DNA from: Bradyrhizobium xenonodulans
Lineage (GTDB): Bacteria > Pseudomonadota > Alphaproteobacteria > Rhizobiales > Xanthobacteraceae
DNA length: 64,000 bases
NCBI RefSeq assembly: GCF_027594865.1
Contig: NZ_CP089391.1
Span: 7,036,501-7,100,500 of the forward strand
Direction: 5' to 3'
Positions 46,663-56,237 of the stretch are shown one piece after another (position 1 is the stretch's first letter; each line of letters starts with the position of its first letter). The notes below the pieces were generated by a model, which did not search any database, was not told where the DNA came from, and saw nothing but the letters and a program-made list of their open reading frames with translations. A program made the position numbers and the translations under genes.

Positions 46663-47715
46663 TCATCCTTCGGGCAAATCGTCCAACCAGCAGGCATTCT
46701 CGACGTACGGCCGGGAAAATATCTTTCCAATCTTTTCGGGAGCCTTATTTTGATGATATCGCATGTACACCCGGCCATCATCTCCCAGGTCCAGGATCTC
46801 GATTTTTCCTGTGCAATGCGACATAATGTATTTGAATGTTTTTTGGATACCGCTGAGACGTTGGTTGATGCTGCGCGTAATCTCTATTCCACGACGCAAT
46901 GCAACCTGAAAGTGTGACGCGCCCTTCACTGGCCTGCCCTGAAAAAGATAGTAAGGGCGCACTCCAATTTGGTGACATCTTGCGAATGTCGCCGCCAAGA
47001 TCTCGGGATCATCGTTGACTTTCGCAAGGAGCACGGACTGATTGAGGAACTGCACTTCCTGTGCACGCAAAGAACGAATTCTGCGTTCTGCGTCGACCGA
47101 GATCTCACCGATGTGATCGAAATGTGTGACGATTGTCGCTGTCTTGCCTGTTTGATGGATTCTTTGGAACAAAGACGAAAGAGCGGAATCCTCGAACCGC
47201 TTGGGCTCATAGGCAACCATTTTTGTGCCGAATCGAATGGAATCCAGATGTGCGATTGGCAGCAAGTGATCAACAATCTCATTGAGCTTGGCGGTGCTGA
47301 GCACGAACGGGTCCCCTCCCGATAGCAGCACGTTCGTCATCTCGGGATGCCGGCCGATATATTGCGCAACCTGAGCGAAATCAGGCGCAATTTCATCAGA
47401 GTCCTTACCGACCATGCGCTTGCGAAAGCAGTACCGGCAATATGAAGCGCAACGGTTCGTTACTAGCAACAACCCGGTCTGAGCGTACTTATGCTGGAGA
47501 CCAGGCACGACCGTGTTGGCGTGCTCCCCGCTCGTATCTAAGCTGCCGGGACTCTCGAACTCCTCAAGTGACGGCTCCACAACCCGTCTAAGCTGCTCGT
47601 AGTAACCACTTTTGGTAATTTGTTTGCTATAGAAACTTGTGACGTGATGACGCGTGATGTTGTTGGCCTGCAGCTCACCCTCGGTAACGGCGCGCGTCCC
47701 TTCGATAAATTTCAT
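46663..47715 (-). CDS. KamA-family radical SAM aminomutase
   Basis: 350 residues. HANTVVPGLQHKYAQTGLLL leads to the SAM-cluster motif C89-ASY-C93-RY-C96-FRKR, then NVLLSGGDPFVLSTAKLNEI, FLNQSVLLAKVNDDPEILA and PYYLFQGRPVKGASHFQV, the diagnostic KamA/EpmB pattern. The PLP lysine is probably in SHCTGKIEILDL, replacing the PGGGGK of lysine 2,3-aminomutase. The C-terminal cysteine cluster that binds zinc in clostridial enzymes is absent. Expected to move an alpha-amino group to the beta position of lysine or a related amino acid; the substrate is open. No EF-P or epmA gene lies nearby, so EpmB function is less likely. Confidence 0.87.
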   Translation of the reverse strand: MKFIEGTRAVTEGELQANNITRHHVTSFYSKQITKSGYYEQLRRVVEPSLEEFESPGSLDTSGEHANTVVPGLQHKYAQTGLLLVTNRCASYCRYCFRKRMVGKDSDEIAPDFAQVAQYIGRHPEMTNVLLSGGDPFVLSTAKLNEIVDHLLPIAHLDSIRFGTKMVAYEPKRFEDSALSSLFQRIHQTGKTATIVTHFDHIGEISVDAERRIRSLRAQEVQFLNQSVLLAKVNDDPEILAATFARCHQIGVRPYYLFQGRPVKGASHFQVALRRGIEITRSINQRLSGIQKTFKYIMSHCTGKIEILDLGDDGRVYMRYHQNKAPEKIGKIFSRPYVENACWLDDLPEG

Positions 47716-48221
47716 GACCTGTCCTCTAGGATGCCGAATTGGCTATAGTTGTCGCTGCGGCTACCTGGCTGCTATCGTGACGAACTGACTCCATAGCCGG
47801 CTGGCGAGATAGTCGGCTGGCGAGCTATTCGCCAATGGTACAGCATCACTAATGTGCGGAAACCTACCTACTTTGGTGAGAAATATAGGACTCGATATTG
47901 AGGAGGTAGTGTTTGGAAGCGAGCATAGAACGGAGGAAAAGAGTTCCGGAACGGTAGCACGGCCGGTTCGCACGCTTGCGAAACTGTCGGCGGCTAGGTC
48001 CGACGGACCGGCCGCACGCTAATCACCAACAAGGCGGCGCGCAATGTAAGGTCATCAATGTGCGCTATCAAGAAGGGACACGCCTGAGATCAGGATGCAG
48101 AGATGCCGCTCTATTTCACCCGCGATTCCGGAATGATGTCACCCGTCATTGAGAGATTGTCGCGCCCAACATTCCTGAATAGTGTCGCTTCGGGGTAACT
48201 AATAGGCCTCTTCTGGCTCCG
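47716..48221. other. Upstream region of the KamA-like gene
   Basis: No gene supported. On the minus strand TTGGCGAATAGCTCGCC (near 47823-47839) has GG and GC ten bases apart but poor -24 and -12 cores, and no TGT-N10-ACA lies upstream, so sigma54 control is only a possibility. Confidence 0.4.
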
Positions 48222-48521
48222 CTACGATCCCGCCTTTCGGCCTTGCAAGGGGAACCACGAGGAGGGCTGCGATGCGCCCTGTGCGAACAGCCGAGTTTCC
48301 AGCGACGGATCGCTAACGTCATCGGGCAACGGCCAGGTTAGCCCCGATGCGCGAGTAACAACGTGTCGCAGAGCGGTACTGAGCTTCGGTGGATCGCGCG
48401 CAAAAGCCCAAGCATGTCGGCGGCGGCAAGCTATCGTCGACCATGCCAGCGATGGCGCGTCGATAGTGATTTGACCGGCGCACCGGCGGAAGGTGCGGTG
48501 GTGCACCGCCCGAGCAGTCAA
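48222..48521 (-). pseudogene. IS21-family istA N-terminal remnant
   Basis: The minus strand reads LSTALRHVVTRASGLTWPLP, then DDVSDPSLETRLFAQG, matching the rA..AGL.WPLPe.lsD..LE..LF block of IstA transposases. Only this part is recognisable. Confidence 0.5.
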
Positions 48522-49218
48522 CGATCGATCAACAGGACCACTTGGCCGACCCTTCGCCTTGCCCTGCGGCCGTCGTGGCCTGGCGGGCAGAACGCGCTGC
48601 TGTAATGCTTCGCCACGCCTGTAGCTGCGATTGATCCCAAGATCGCAAAGCCGACCTTGATCACTTCGACTTTGGTATTGTCACGCACCAGCAGCGCCAC
48701 GCTGCTGACAGCCTCAAGGCGATCCGATCAGCCAGCCTCGGTGTCCAGGCGACCGCTGTCCATCCTACAGTAGAGTAGATCGCGAGCGAGCTTGGCGGGA
48801 CCGCTATTCGCGGTCCTGAGAGTTGTCGCCTAATCGGTCGCTCTATTTGAGCCGGATCATCCACTCGGCGATCCCTGGAATACATGCTCAAACGCTGGAG
48901 AGCGCTCACCTGCTTCCTTCGACGGCCGTATCTGTCTTTCGAACGACGCCGCCGAACGCGGCGTGAGCGGAATCGCCCTGGGGCGGAAATCCTGGTTGTT
49001 TCGCGGTCCGATCGCGGACGGCAATCGTCCAGCATTGATGTAAAGCCTCATCGTCTCGATCAAGATGAACCACGTCGAAAACGGCCAGGCTGACGTCCGG
49101 CTCGCATCGCGGCACGTCCAGTCCAAAGCGCTCGACGAACTCCTTCCGCGGATTTGGCCGACCATGGCGCGTCCACCACCACCGCTCGCGCCCCGCGCTT
49201 TCATAAACCCGCGCCCGC
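48522..49218. other. Gene-poor stretch before the BKACE gene
   Basis: About 700 bp. Minus-strand text such as DVSLAVFDVVHLDRDDEALHQ is protein-like but no family was recognised and frames conflict. Probably decayed DNA. Confidence 0.35.
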
Positions 49219-50118
49219 TCAGTTGTGGACTCTCAACGCGAGTTTCTGGCGCACCTCGTCTGCGCTCATTACCCGCACGCCCATCCTTACGAGAATTTCC
49301 ACAGCCCGCCGGACGAGCGCGGCGTTAGTCGCGAGCTGCCCGCGCGAGAGATAGAGATTGTCTTCTAGCCCTACCCGTACGTTTGCGCCGACCAACGGAG
49401 CCAACGCCGCATATGGAAGCTGCATCCGCCCGATCGAAAAGGCCGAGTAGATTGCTTGAGGCGGAATCCGGTGCACCAGCGTCATGAGCGTGGTCAGATC
49501 GTCAGGTGCGCCGTACCGAATTCCCATGCACAGCTGGATCAAGGCGGGATCCTCGATTACCCCCTCCTCGACTAAATCGCGCACTAGCACCAACTGACCG
49601 GTATCGAATACCTCGAGTTCCGGACGCACGCCTAGCTCCTTCACACGTGCGGCCATCACGCGTAGCGTCCCCGCGGTGTTGACCATGATGTATTGGCTGC
49701 GCGCGCCCCAATTCATCGTCCCGCAATCCAGAGTGCAGATTTCTGGACGCAACTCCTCTACATGCACCAGTCGCTCAAGCGCACCCGCCATATCCGTCCC
49801 CGCGGGGTTCGGCGGCAGAGGAGACTGCGGTTCACCTAGCACGAGGTCTCCGCCCATCCCGGCGGTCAGGTTAATCACCGGATTCACGTCCGACTTTCGA
49901 ATCCGCTGCACCACCGCCCTATATAGGGCCGGATCTCGGGCGCCGCGCCGGGTTTCAAGATCACGCACGTGAATGTGAACCACTGCCGCGCCTTCCCGTG
50001 CCGCTTCAATAGCCGAATCGGCGATCTGCTCCGGGGTCACCGGCACATGCGGGCTGTGCTCCACCGAACTTCCAGACCCTGTGACCGCACAGGTGATAAA
50101 CACCTCAGAAATCATCAT
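49219..50118 (-). CDS. Beta-keto acid cleavage enzyme (BKACE, DUF849; Kce-like)
   Basis: 299 residues from the ATG at 50118, which has AAGGAGA six bases upstream. MMISEVFITCAVTGSGSSVE is the usual start. VVHIHVRDLETR supplies the zinc-binding H-x-H, followed by NPVINLTAGMGGD, ICTLDCGTMNWG, PELEVFDTGQL and NVRVGLEDNLYLSRGQLATN (E-D-N motif). The founding member cleaves 3-keto-5-aminohexanoate with acetyl-CoA in lysine fermentation; others accept various beta-keto acids. A nearly perfect -24/-12 promoter lies upstream. A KamA-family aminomutase is 1.5 kb away, which makes an amino-keto-acid substrate attractive. Confidence 0.88.
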   Translation of the reverse strand: MMISEVFITCAVTGSGSSVEHSPHVPVTPEQIADSAIEAAREGAAVVHIHVRDLETRRGARDPALYRAVVQRIRKSDVNPVINLTAGMGGDLVLGEPQSPLPPNPAGTDMAGALERLVHVEELRPEICTLDCGTMNWGARSQYIMVNTAGTLRVMAARVKELGVRPELEVFDTGQLVLVRDLVEEGVIEDPALIQLCMGIRYGAPDDLTTLMTLVHRIPPQAIYSAFSIGRMQLPYAALAPLVGANVRVGLEDNLYLSRGQLATNAALVRRAVEILVRMGVRVMSADEVRQKLALRVHN

Positions 50119-50283
50119 GAACTTCTCCTTTGCCCAGCACCACACCAGACCGCACGAACAATCGCTCCGCCTTCTAATTCACCCTCTTCGCCTCCAGACA
50201 TAAGCAGCACGACATAAACAGAAACAGCCGCGGCTATCGATGGGCGCAACTGCAACCTAGTCGCGGCCGCATTCATCATTCAA

Positions 50284-50298
50284 GCAATCGACGTGCCG
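50284..50298 (-). promoter_or_regulatory. Sigma54 -24/-12 promoter of the BKACE gene
   Basis: On the minus strand CGGCACGTCGATTGCT: only the first T of TGGCAC-N5-TTGC differs, and GG to GC spacing is exactly ten. Predicted transcript start near 50272, about 150 nt before the ATG. Confidence 0.75.
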
Positions 50299-50552
50299 TT
50301 TACGGAATCCCTGCCCGGTTTGCCAATGAGAGAAACAGACGTTTAGCAAACAGCCTGGACGCGAAGCTTCGGCTCCGATCGGTGCGGCCAGCGACTGGCC
50401 TCGATACGAGAGCCTCTTCACCCCACCTTTGAGCTAGCCCGTCGCCGTATTCGCCCGCAGTGCAGCAGCATCTCCTCGCGCTCCGGTGCTACGCCAGATT
50501 CAATGTTGGACGCACGACTCGCTCGCCAGTTGGCGCGCCATCGCCACATCTT

Positions 50553-50568
50553 TGTCATCACGCATACA
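50553..50568 (+). promoter_or_regulatory. NifA-type upstream activator site 1 in the divergent region
   Basis: TGTCATCACGCATACA, perfect TGT-N10-ACA, 118 bp before the plus-strand -24 element at 50686 and about 255 bp from the minus-strand promoter at 50297. Confidence 0.7.
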
Positions 50569-50586
50569 AATGACTACTGATTCAAT

Positions 50587-50602
50587 TGTCCAGTTTCTGA
50601 CA
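50587..50602 (+). promoter_or_regulatory. NifA-type upstream activator site 2 in the divergent region
   Basis: TGTCCAGTTTCTGACA, a second perfect TGT-N10-ACA, 84 bp before the -24 element at 50686. Its centre lies 34 bp from that of site 1, about three helical turns. Confidence 0.7.
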
Positions 50603-50685
50603 CCGTACGATAATCGTCGAGCGAGGTCGCCCACTTCCGGCGCGCCAATGTTCGGGCTCAGACGCTTAGTGTGCGTAGATGCTGC

Positions 50686-50700
50686 TGGCACGTTCATTGC
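50686..50700 (+). promoter_or_regulatory. Sigma54 -24/-12 promoter of the CoA-ligase alpha-like gene
   Basis: TGGCACGTTCATTGC matches TGGCAC-N5-TTGC at every fixed base. Predicted transcript start near 50712, 25 nt before the GTG start, with GGAGAGGAG between. Confidence 0.85.
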
Positions 50701-50736
50701 CAATCAAATGCTATAACTGCCGGAGAGGAGCGCTGA

Positions 50737-52191
50737 GTGCATTCAGAAACGCAGCATTTGGATAACTTCAAAATGTCCGGCGGAAAACGGACTCTGAGAT
50801 CTCTCTTCGAACCGCAGGGAGTTGCCGTGATTGGTGCTTCGCCGAAGCCGAGCCTTGCCAAAAGCATCCTTAACAACGTTGTCTCCTTCGGATTCGACGG
50901 AAACATTGCTGCTGTGAACCCAAACTATACGAGCATTGATGACATCGATTGTTACAAGTCCATCGCAGACGTTCCGTTTCAGGTCGATCTGGCCGTGTTA
51001 TGCGTTCGAGCCGAGAAAGTTCTCTCTGTGTTAGAGGAATGCAAGCGAAAGTCGGTGGGAGCCGCGCAGATCATCTCTAGCGGTTTCGCGGAACTCGACT
51101 CGGAGGAGGGTCGCGCAAGGCAACAACAAGTTCAGCGCTGGGCCGAAGAGTCGTCCACAACAATTGTTATCGGGCCCAACACATACGGGGTCATTAATCT
51201 GCACCGGCCAATAGTTGCCGTTGGCGACAGCAAGATCGCCAAGGTAGTCGCGGGATGCGTTAGTGGCGTCTTTCAGAGCGGTCAGATGGTTACCATGATG
51301 CACCCGTTGATGAGCAGAGGCATTGGGATTAGCAAGATCGTGACGACTGGCAACGAAGTCAGCGCAACAACAGCCGAACTAATCAACTTCTTCGCTGACG
51401 ATCCCCAAACAGCTGTCATCGTCAGTTATTGCGAAGGCATTAACGATCCAGAATGCTTTGCCATTGCCTGTAAACGCGCGCGGAAACAAGGCAAGCCGAT
51501 TATCATGTTGCGCGTCGGGGCACATCCCGAGGTGCAAGAGGGCATCAGTCGACATACGGCGACACGAGGCGCGGACAGCTACAGACAAGACATCCGTTTC
51601 CTGGAAGATCTGGGTGTGATTGCCGTTCATTCAGTCGAGGACTTAATCGAAACCGTCGTAGCTTTCAACGCCTGTCCTAAACCGCAGGGCAATCGCATCG
51701 CTTTTGTAAGTTTTTCTGGGGGAATGGGCAATATAGTGGCCGATTCGATCCTATCGACGCCGGGGCTGAAGCTCGCTTCCTTTTCCCATCGGTTGCGCGA
51801 AGAGCTGGCGGACGTGCTTCCGAGATTCGCGAACGCCTTTAATCCCCTAGATCTGAGTGCTCAGAGCGCATTTGATGCCAAGATTCTGACGAGTTGCATA
51901 GAAGTACTCGGACAGAGCGATGAGTTTGACATCCTTCTCTGGGGCAAGGACTTGCCGATGAGCATCGAGGACAATTCCGCGGTTGGTCTCGCACTGAGGA
52001 AGCTAATGGCACAACATCCTAGAATCGTTGTCATTCCCATGTCGCAGATGAATGGAATCTGTCAAGGCGGGGAGATCGATGGAAGCCCGCCCATGTTCGC
52101 TGGCCGAGCCCTCTTGCAAGGCACTGCCGGCTCGATTCGAGCTTTAGGCAAAGTAATCGGGTGGCATGGGGCAAGTTCGATAACTGCGTAA
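50737..52191 (+). CDS. CoA-binding protein, ADP-forming acyl-CoA synthetase alpha-subunit type
   Basis: 484 residues from the GTG at 50737, supported by GGAGAGGAG; M13 is an alternative. The CoA-binding Rossmann part reads PQGVAVIGASPKPSLAKSIL and FDGNIAAVNPNY. The succinyl-CoA-ligase-like flavodoxin part is IGPNTYGVINL, VFQSGQMVTMMHPLMSRGIG and KIVTTGNEVSATTAELINFF. The phosphohistidine candidate lies in SRHTATRGADSYRQD near 270. The ATP-grasp beta domain of full acyl-CoA synthetases is absent and no beta-subunit gene adjoins, so it needs a partner or does something else with a CoA thioester. It is divergent from the BKACE gene and shares its regulatory region. Confidence 0.85.
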   Translation: MHSETQHLDNFKMSGGKRTLRSLFEPQGVAVIGASPKPSLAKSILNNVVSFGFDGNIAAVNPNYTSIDDIDCYKSIADVPFQVDLAVLCVRAEKVLSVLEECKRKSVGAAQIISSGFAELDSEEGRARQQQVQRWAEESSTTIVIGPNTYGVINLHRPIVAVGDSKIAKVVAGCVSGVFQSGQMVTMMHPLMSRGIGISKIVTTGNEVSATTAELINFFADDPQTAVIVSYCEGINDPECFAIACKRARKQGKPIIMLRVGAHPEVQEGISRHTATRGADSYRQDIRFLEDLGVIAVHSVEDLIETVVAFNACPKPQGNRIAFVSFSGGMGNIVADSILSTPGLKLASFSHRLREELADVLPRFANAFNPLDLSAQSAFDAKILTSCIEVLGQSDEFDILLWGKDLPMSIEDNSAVGLALRKLMAQHPRIVVIPMSQMNGICQGGEIDGSPPMFAGRALLQGTAGSIRALGKVIGWHGASSITA

Positions 52192-52240
52192 ATGAAGATT
52201 ACCTTGGAGGCGCCGCACCAAGCTTGAGTGACCTAACGCC
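52192..52240. other. Junction into IS graveyard
   Basis: Short spacer after the CoA-ligase stop; nothing recognised. Confidence 0.3.
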
Positions 52241-52640
52241 CTATTCAGTCGCTCGAAAAGACCTGACTAGTCGTCGGTGAAGAACTCGGACTCCTGAGGT
52301 GAATTGCGATCGAGCGGCAAGCTGGATGAGGATTTGGAGCAGCAAGAGCACCAGCCACTGGATGAGGCGGCGGAAGTTCAGCCTGCGGCGCCGAGAACGG
52401 CGTTGTGGCATAGCCGCCAGAGATAGTTTCGGCCCATCCGATGTTCGGATTTGAGATGCCGATGACGGGTTCGACGGCCGGGCGACGGCGAAGATCACGC
52501 CCAATCTGTTGGGTTACGCGCCTGAATGAACACACTGAACTTGTATTCGGCTGGTGCATTGTGGCCGCGATAGCCTTTGTCGAGAACGAGACGCTCGATG
52601 ATGTTGCCGGTGAGCGCCTCTATGGTAAGGCCGTATGTCC
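52241..52640 (-). pseudogene. IS5-family transposase C-terminal remnant
   Basis: Minus-strand pieces in different frames: IIERLVLDKGYRGHNAP, RDLRRRPAVEPVIG, a scrap of HLKSEHRMGRNYL, then LNFRRLIQWLVLLLLQILIQ. These line up with the C-terminal YREK region of IS5-type DDE transposases. The N-terminal half is missing. Confidence 0.75.
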
Positions 52641-52729
52641 GCCTCTTCCGGTGAGGTGGCTCGCCCTACACTGCGCGTCCGAGGGTTGTCGGGCGTACCG
52701 AGCCGATCCTCATCACAGGAGGACGAGCC

Positions 52730-53645
52730 GTGGCAGATTATAGGGAAGCATTTGTCGGAATCGGCGTCGCGAAGCTAAAAAACGCCATCGCGATCGCGGA
52801 AACAGGCCGGGAAGGAGAGGTTCGCTTCTTCGAGGTCGACGCGTCGGCGACCGGCATGCGCCGGGTCGTTGAACGGATCGCCAGCCGGTTTGATGGTACG
52901 CGCCGGCGAGCTGACGGCGGTAATGAAGGCCACGAAGCGATGCGCGATCTCGTCCACGCCCGAGCGGCGGCGGTTGAGGCGCTGCGGGTCCACCGCCAAC
53001 AGGTGAGCGCCTTCATGCTCAAGCACGGGCTCATCTATCCCCGCAAGAAGGGATGGACGATGCGCTATCTGCGCTGGCTTCAGGAACAGCAGTTCGATCA
53101 TCCCGCGCATCAGATCGCGGTCCAGGAAATGGTCGAAGCGGTTCGCATCGCCAGGGAGCGGATCGAACGTCTGGAGCGCACGATCGAAGAGTTCGTCTCG
53201 GCCTGCTCTTTGGAGCCGCTCGTGCGGGCGCTTCAAACACTGCAAGGTATCGATCTAATTGTCGCAGTGACATTTGCCACCGAGGTTGGTGACGTGAGCC
53301 GTTTTGAGACCTCACGTCAGCTCATGGGCTATCTCGGCCTGGTGCCGGGCGAGCGATCGACCGGGGAGACGGTCAGGCGTGGCGGCATCACTAAGGCCCG
53401 TTGCGTTCGCCACATGCGGTCGAGAGCGCCTGGACGTATCGGCATCCGCCGAAGATCGGAAAGACAAAGCTATATCGGCTCGAGCAGGCATCGCCAGCGG
53501 CGCGAGAGATCGCATGGAAGGCGCAGACCCGCCTGACTGCTCGCTACCGAAAGCTCGCTTCACGACGGTAGTCTGCACTGCTATCGCCCGTGAACTGGTC
53601 GGCTTCATGCGGGCGGTCGCCAGGCAAGTACAATCAGCCTGATCA
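52730..53645 (+). pseudogene. IS110-family transposase, internally deleted and frameshifted
   Basis: MADYREAFVGIGVAKLKNAI starts the RuvC-like DEDD domain, although the usual first aspartate (VDVAK) is glycine here (IGVAK). After RIASRFDG the segment carrying K-T-D-x-x-D-A is deleted and the text resumes at EGHEAMRDLVHARAAAVEAL. YPRKKGWTMRYLRWLQ and the transposase_20 domain (LQTLQGIDLIVAVTFATEVG, YLGLVPGERSTGE) follow, then the frame shifts near 53400. Confidence 0.82.
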
Positions 53646-53965
53646 GGCCCTCTCATCATCGCGCATTTGCGGAGGCGGGACAACGGTAGAGGGAATGCCC
53701 GTCAGACGTGTCAATTGGCCCTCTAATTGCGGTTTGTTGTCAAGCTACCATTCTTCCTCTCTCCAGTGACATGCCGGTAGCGATTGCTCCGTCGGAGCTG
53801 GTCAGGTTGCGGAGACGGAGCGATCGCGGATGGCGAGACGATTGCCTAGTGGGATTGGCAATCGACGTCGTTGGCGGCTTCAACGGGGTGGGTTGATGTC
53901 GTAGCTGGGGTCATGGTCCTTTCCGAGGTCGCGAGCGCCTCATGATGATGTCCGGATCGGGCGCC

Positions 53966-55120
53966 TCAACGTTTGCAGCGGAGTGCGGTCGAACCGCCAC
54001 CAGCCGAGTGACCGAGGTCACCACGACCACCGTCCCAGCGGGACATCGCCAGTCCGGCGGACCGGACCAGGAACTTGCGAGCAAATATCAGATTGGCTTC
54101 GGCTGGCCCCAGTCGAACGATGTGCCATCGACCCAGATGCAGTGGAGAATCACGGCGATCTTTCGGGCGATGGCGACCTTTGCCTTCTTCATGCCGATCC
54201 GCTTGGCGAGCTTGCTTCATGCCCCAGGGCTTTAGGGAAGACCACTTTTTGGTTCGATAAAGAAGGACAGTGGCAGCCTCGAACAAGTAAGTTCGGAGAA
54301 GCCGGTCGCCCCATCGAGATATCTTTCCGTTGGTGTCGGTTTCGCCGGATTGGCTGCGCCTCGGCGTAAGGCCTAGGTAGGCGCCGACCGCCGAAGCCGA
54401 TCGGAAGCGCGAGGGGTCATCGATCGTGTGGCGGAACGTTAGGGCCGTCACGACACCGACCCCCGGGACCGTCATCAGGCGACGCGTCGTCTCGTCCAGC
54501 TTTGCCAACCGGCGGACCTCGTTGTCGAACTTACCTTGTTGTTGACAAACGTTCTCATGGATCGAGAGCAGCGGCGATATCACGCTGAGAAGCAAATGAT
54601 TGACGCCCAAGAGTTCGCTGACCTGGTTGCGGAACTGTTGGCCGATCGCGCGAGGGAATAGCAATCCACATTCCTTGATCAAGCTGCGAACCAGGTTCTC
54701 GATGTCTCGGCGCATGGACACTAGCCGAGATCTGGCGACAAGGATCGCTCGGATCTTCTTGCTTTCCTCACTTTTGACTTTGACCTCTCGATACCATCCA
54801 ACCCGCACCAGTTCGGCAAGGCCTCGCGCATCATTCTGATCGCTCTTATTCATTCGGACCGACAAAGCTGCGTGCGCATGCCGAGCGTCGACGCAGACCA
54901 CCGGCAGCTCAACCCTGCGGAGTTCATGCCATAGCCAACTCGCCATCGCACCGGTCTCGAAGCCGATACGCTCGGCATGACGCGCATGTTTACTAAGCAG
55001 GTCAGTCAAGGCACCAGGATTAGACTTGGCTTTTCCTTCGAAGATTACTTGACCAGTCTCTTTGACAACGCACACAGCGGTTTCTCTCTGTGAGACATCC
55101 AGCCCGACGTACTGCTTCAT
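53966..55120 (-). pseudogene. IS110-family transposase, intact except for a 4-bp duplication
   Basis: [40 protein letters not shown] and [51 protein letters not shown] are canonical IS110 motifs (D8 and the later acidic residues present). After LKPWGMK the frame slips: GCTTGCTT at 54210-54217 is a tandem duplication of GCTT. Without it the protein would continue [20 protein letters not shown] and stop at 54088. The extra C-terminal residues down to 53966 are therefore out of frame. Confidence 0.88.
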
Positions 55121-55295
55121 GGTAGCTCCTTCGAATCATTTGATTGCGAGGGCTCAACGATATCGGAGCTTGTCTGCCACGAGCGCCGACCGCAATTACG
55201 TCATCGTTTGCAAATTTGACCCCGCATTGCCTCACTAAAAATGTTACCGGACAACTTCCCTGTCGAGTCTGGGGCGGAGCTGCCGAATCAGTTCG

Positions 55296-56237
55296 GTGGC
55301 GGCCATGGCAGGGAAGATCAGCATGCGCGCAAAGCGCGAGATCACATCCGCGCTGGCCGAGCGTTATCGGTCGAGCGGGCGGCTCGAGAAGGGACGGATC
55401 CTAGACGAGCTGTGCGCCGTTACGGGCTGGCATCGCAAGCATGCGGTACGTGCACTTCGGCCACGCGAGACAGTTGGGCCGGACAAGGTCGAGGCACCGC
55501 AAGAGCGCAGGCGTAGATATGGCGCGACGGTCAAGGACGCGATGACAGCGCTGTGGGAGGCGTCGGATCGGGTGTGCGGTAAGCGGCTCAAGGTGATGAT
55601 CCCGACCTTGCTGCCTGCTGCTCTCGAGCAACATGGCCGATTGCAGCTTGGCCAGTCGGACCGTGATCGTGTTCTGGCCATCAGCGCCGCCACCATCGAT
55701 CGCCTGCTCGTCGATGTGAAGATCGCAGCGAGCGGCGGCAGGCGGCGCCGTGCCGGATTCTATTCGGCAATCCGGCGCGAGGTCCCGATCCGCACGTTCA
55801 ATGACTGGAACAGCCCGGTGCCCGGCTTCTGCGAGGTCGATATGGTCGCCCGTGGCGGCACGTCGGTGGCTGGCTCGTTCATCCAAACCCTGACGATGGT
55901 CAATGTCGCCACCGGCTGGACGGAGTGTCTACCGCTGCTGACGCGGGAAGGTTCGCTGGTCGTCGAGGCGATCAGCCGCGCACAGAGCCTGTTCCCGTGG
56001 CTGTTGCGCGACGTGGACTTCGACAACGACAGCGCCTTCATGAACGATGTCGTCGTGCCATGGTGTCGCGAACAGAAGCTCGAAGTGACGCGCTCGCGCG
56101 CGTACGAGAAGAACGATCAGGCGTTCGTCGAGCAGAAGAATGGTGCCGTCGTCCGCCGCCTCATGGGCTATGGCCGCTTCGATGGTGTCGAGACGGCGCG
56201 TATGATGGGGCGGCTCTATGCGGCGGCACGCCTCTAG
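55296..56237 (+). pseudogene. DDE integrase-core transposase (ISNCY-like), C-terminally truncated
   Basis: 313 codons. N-terminal HTH region (EITSALAERYRSSGRLEKGR, LDELCAVTGWHRKHAVRAL), then an rve-type core: FCEVDMVARGGTSVAGSFIQ with the first Asp, DVDFDNDSAFMNDVVVPWC with the second, and EKNDQAFVEQKNGAVVRRL with the Glu. It stops just after LYAAARL, where relatives continue for 100 or more residues, so the 3' end is lost. Confidence 0.8.

Noticed and set aside
47823..47839. -24/-12 promoter for the KamA-like gene
   Set aside because: Spacing fits but both cores are poor (TTGGCGA, CTCGC) and no TGT-N10-ACA was found; not strong enough to claim.
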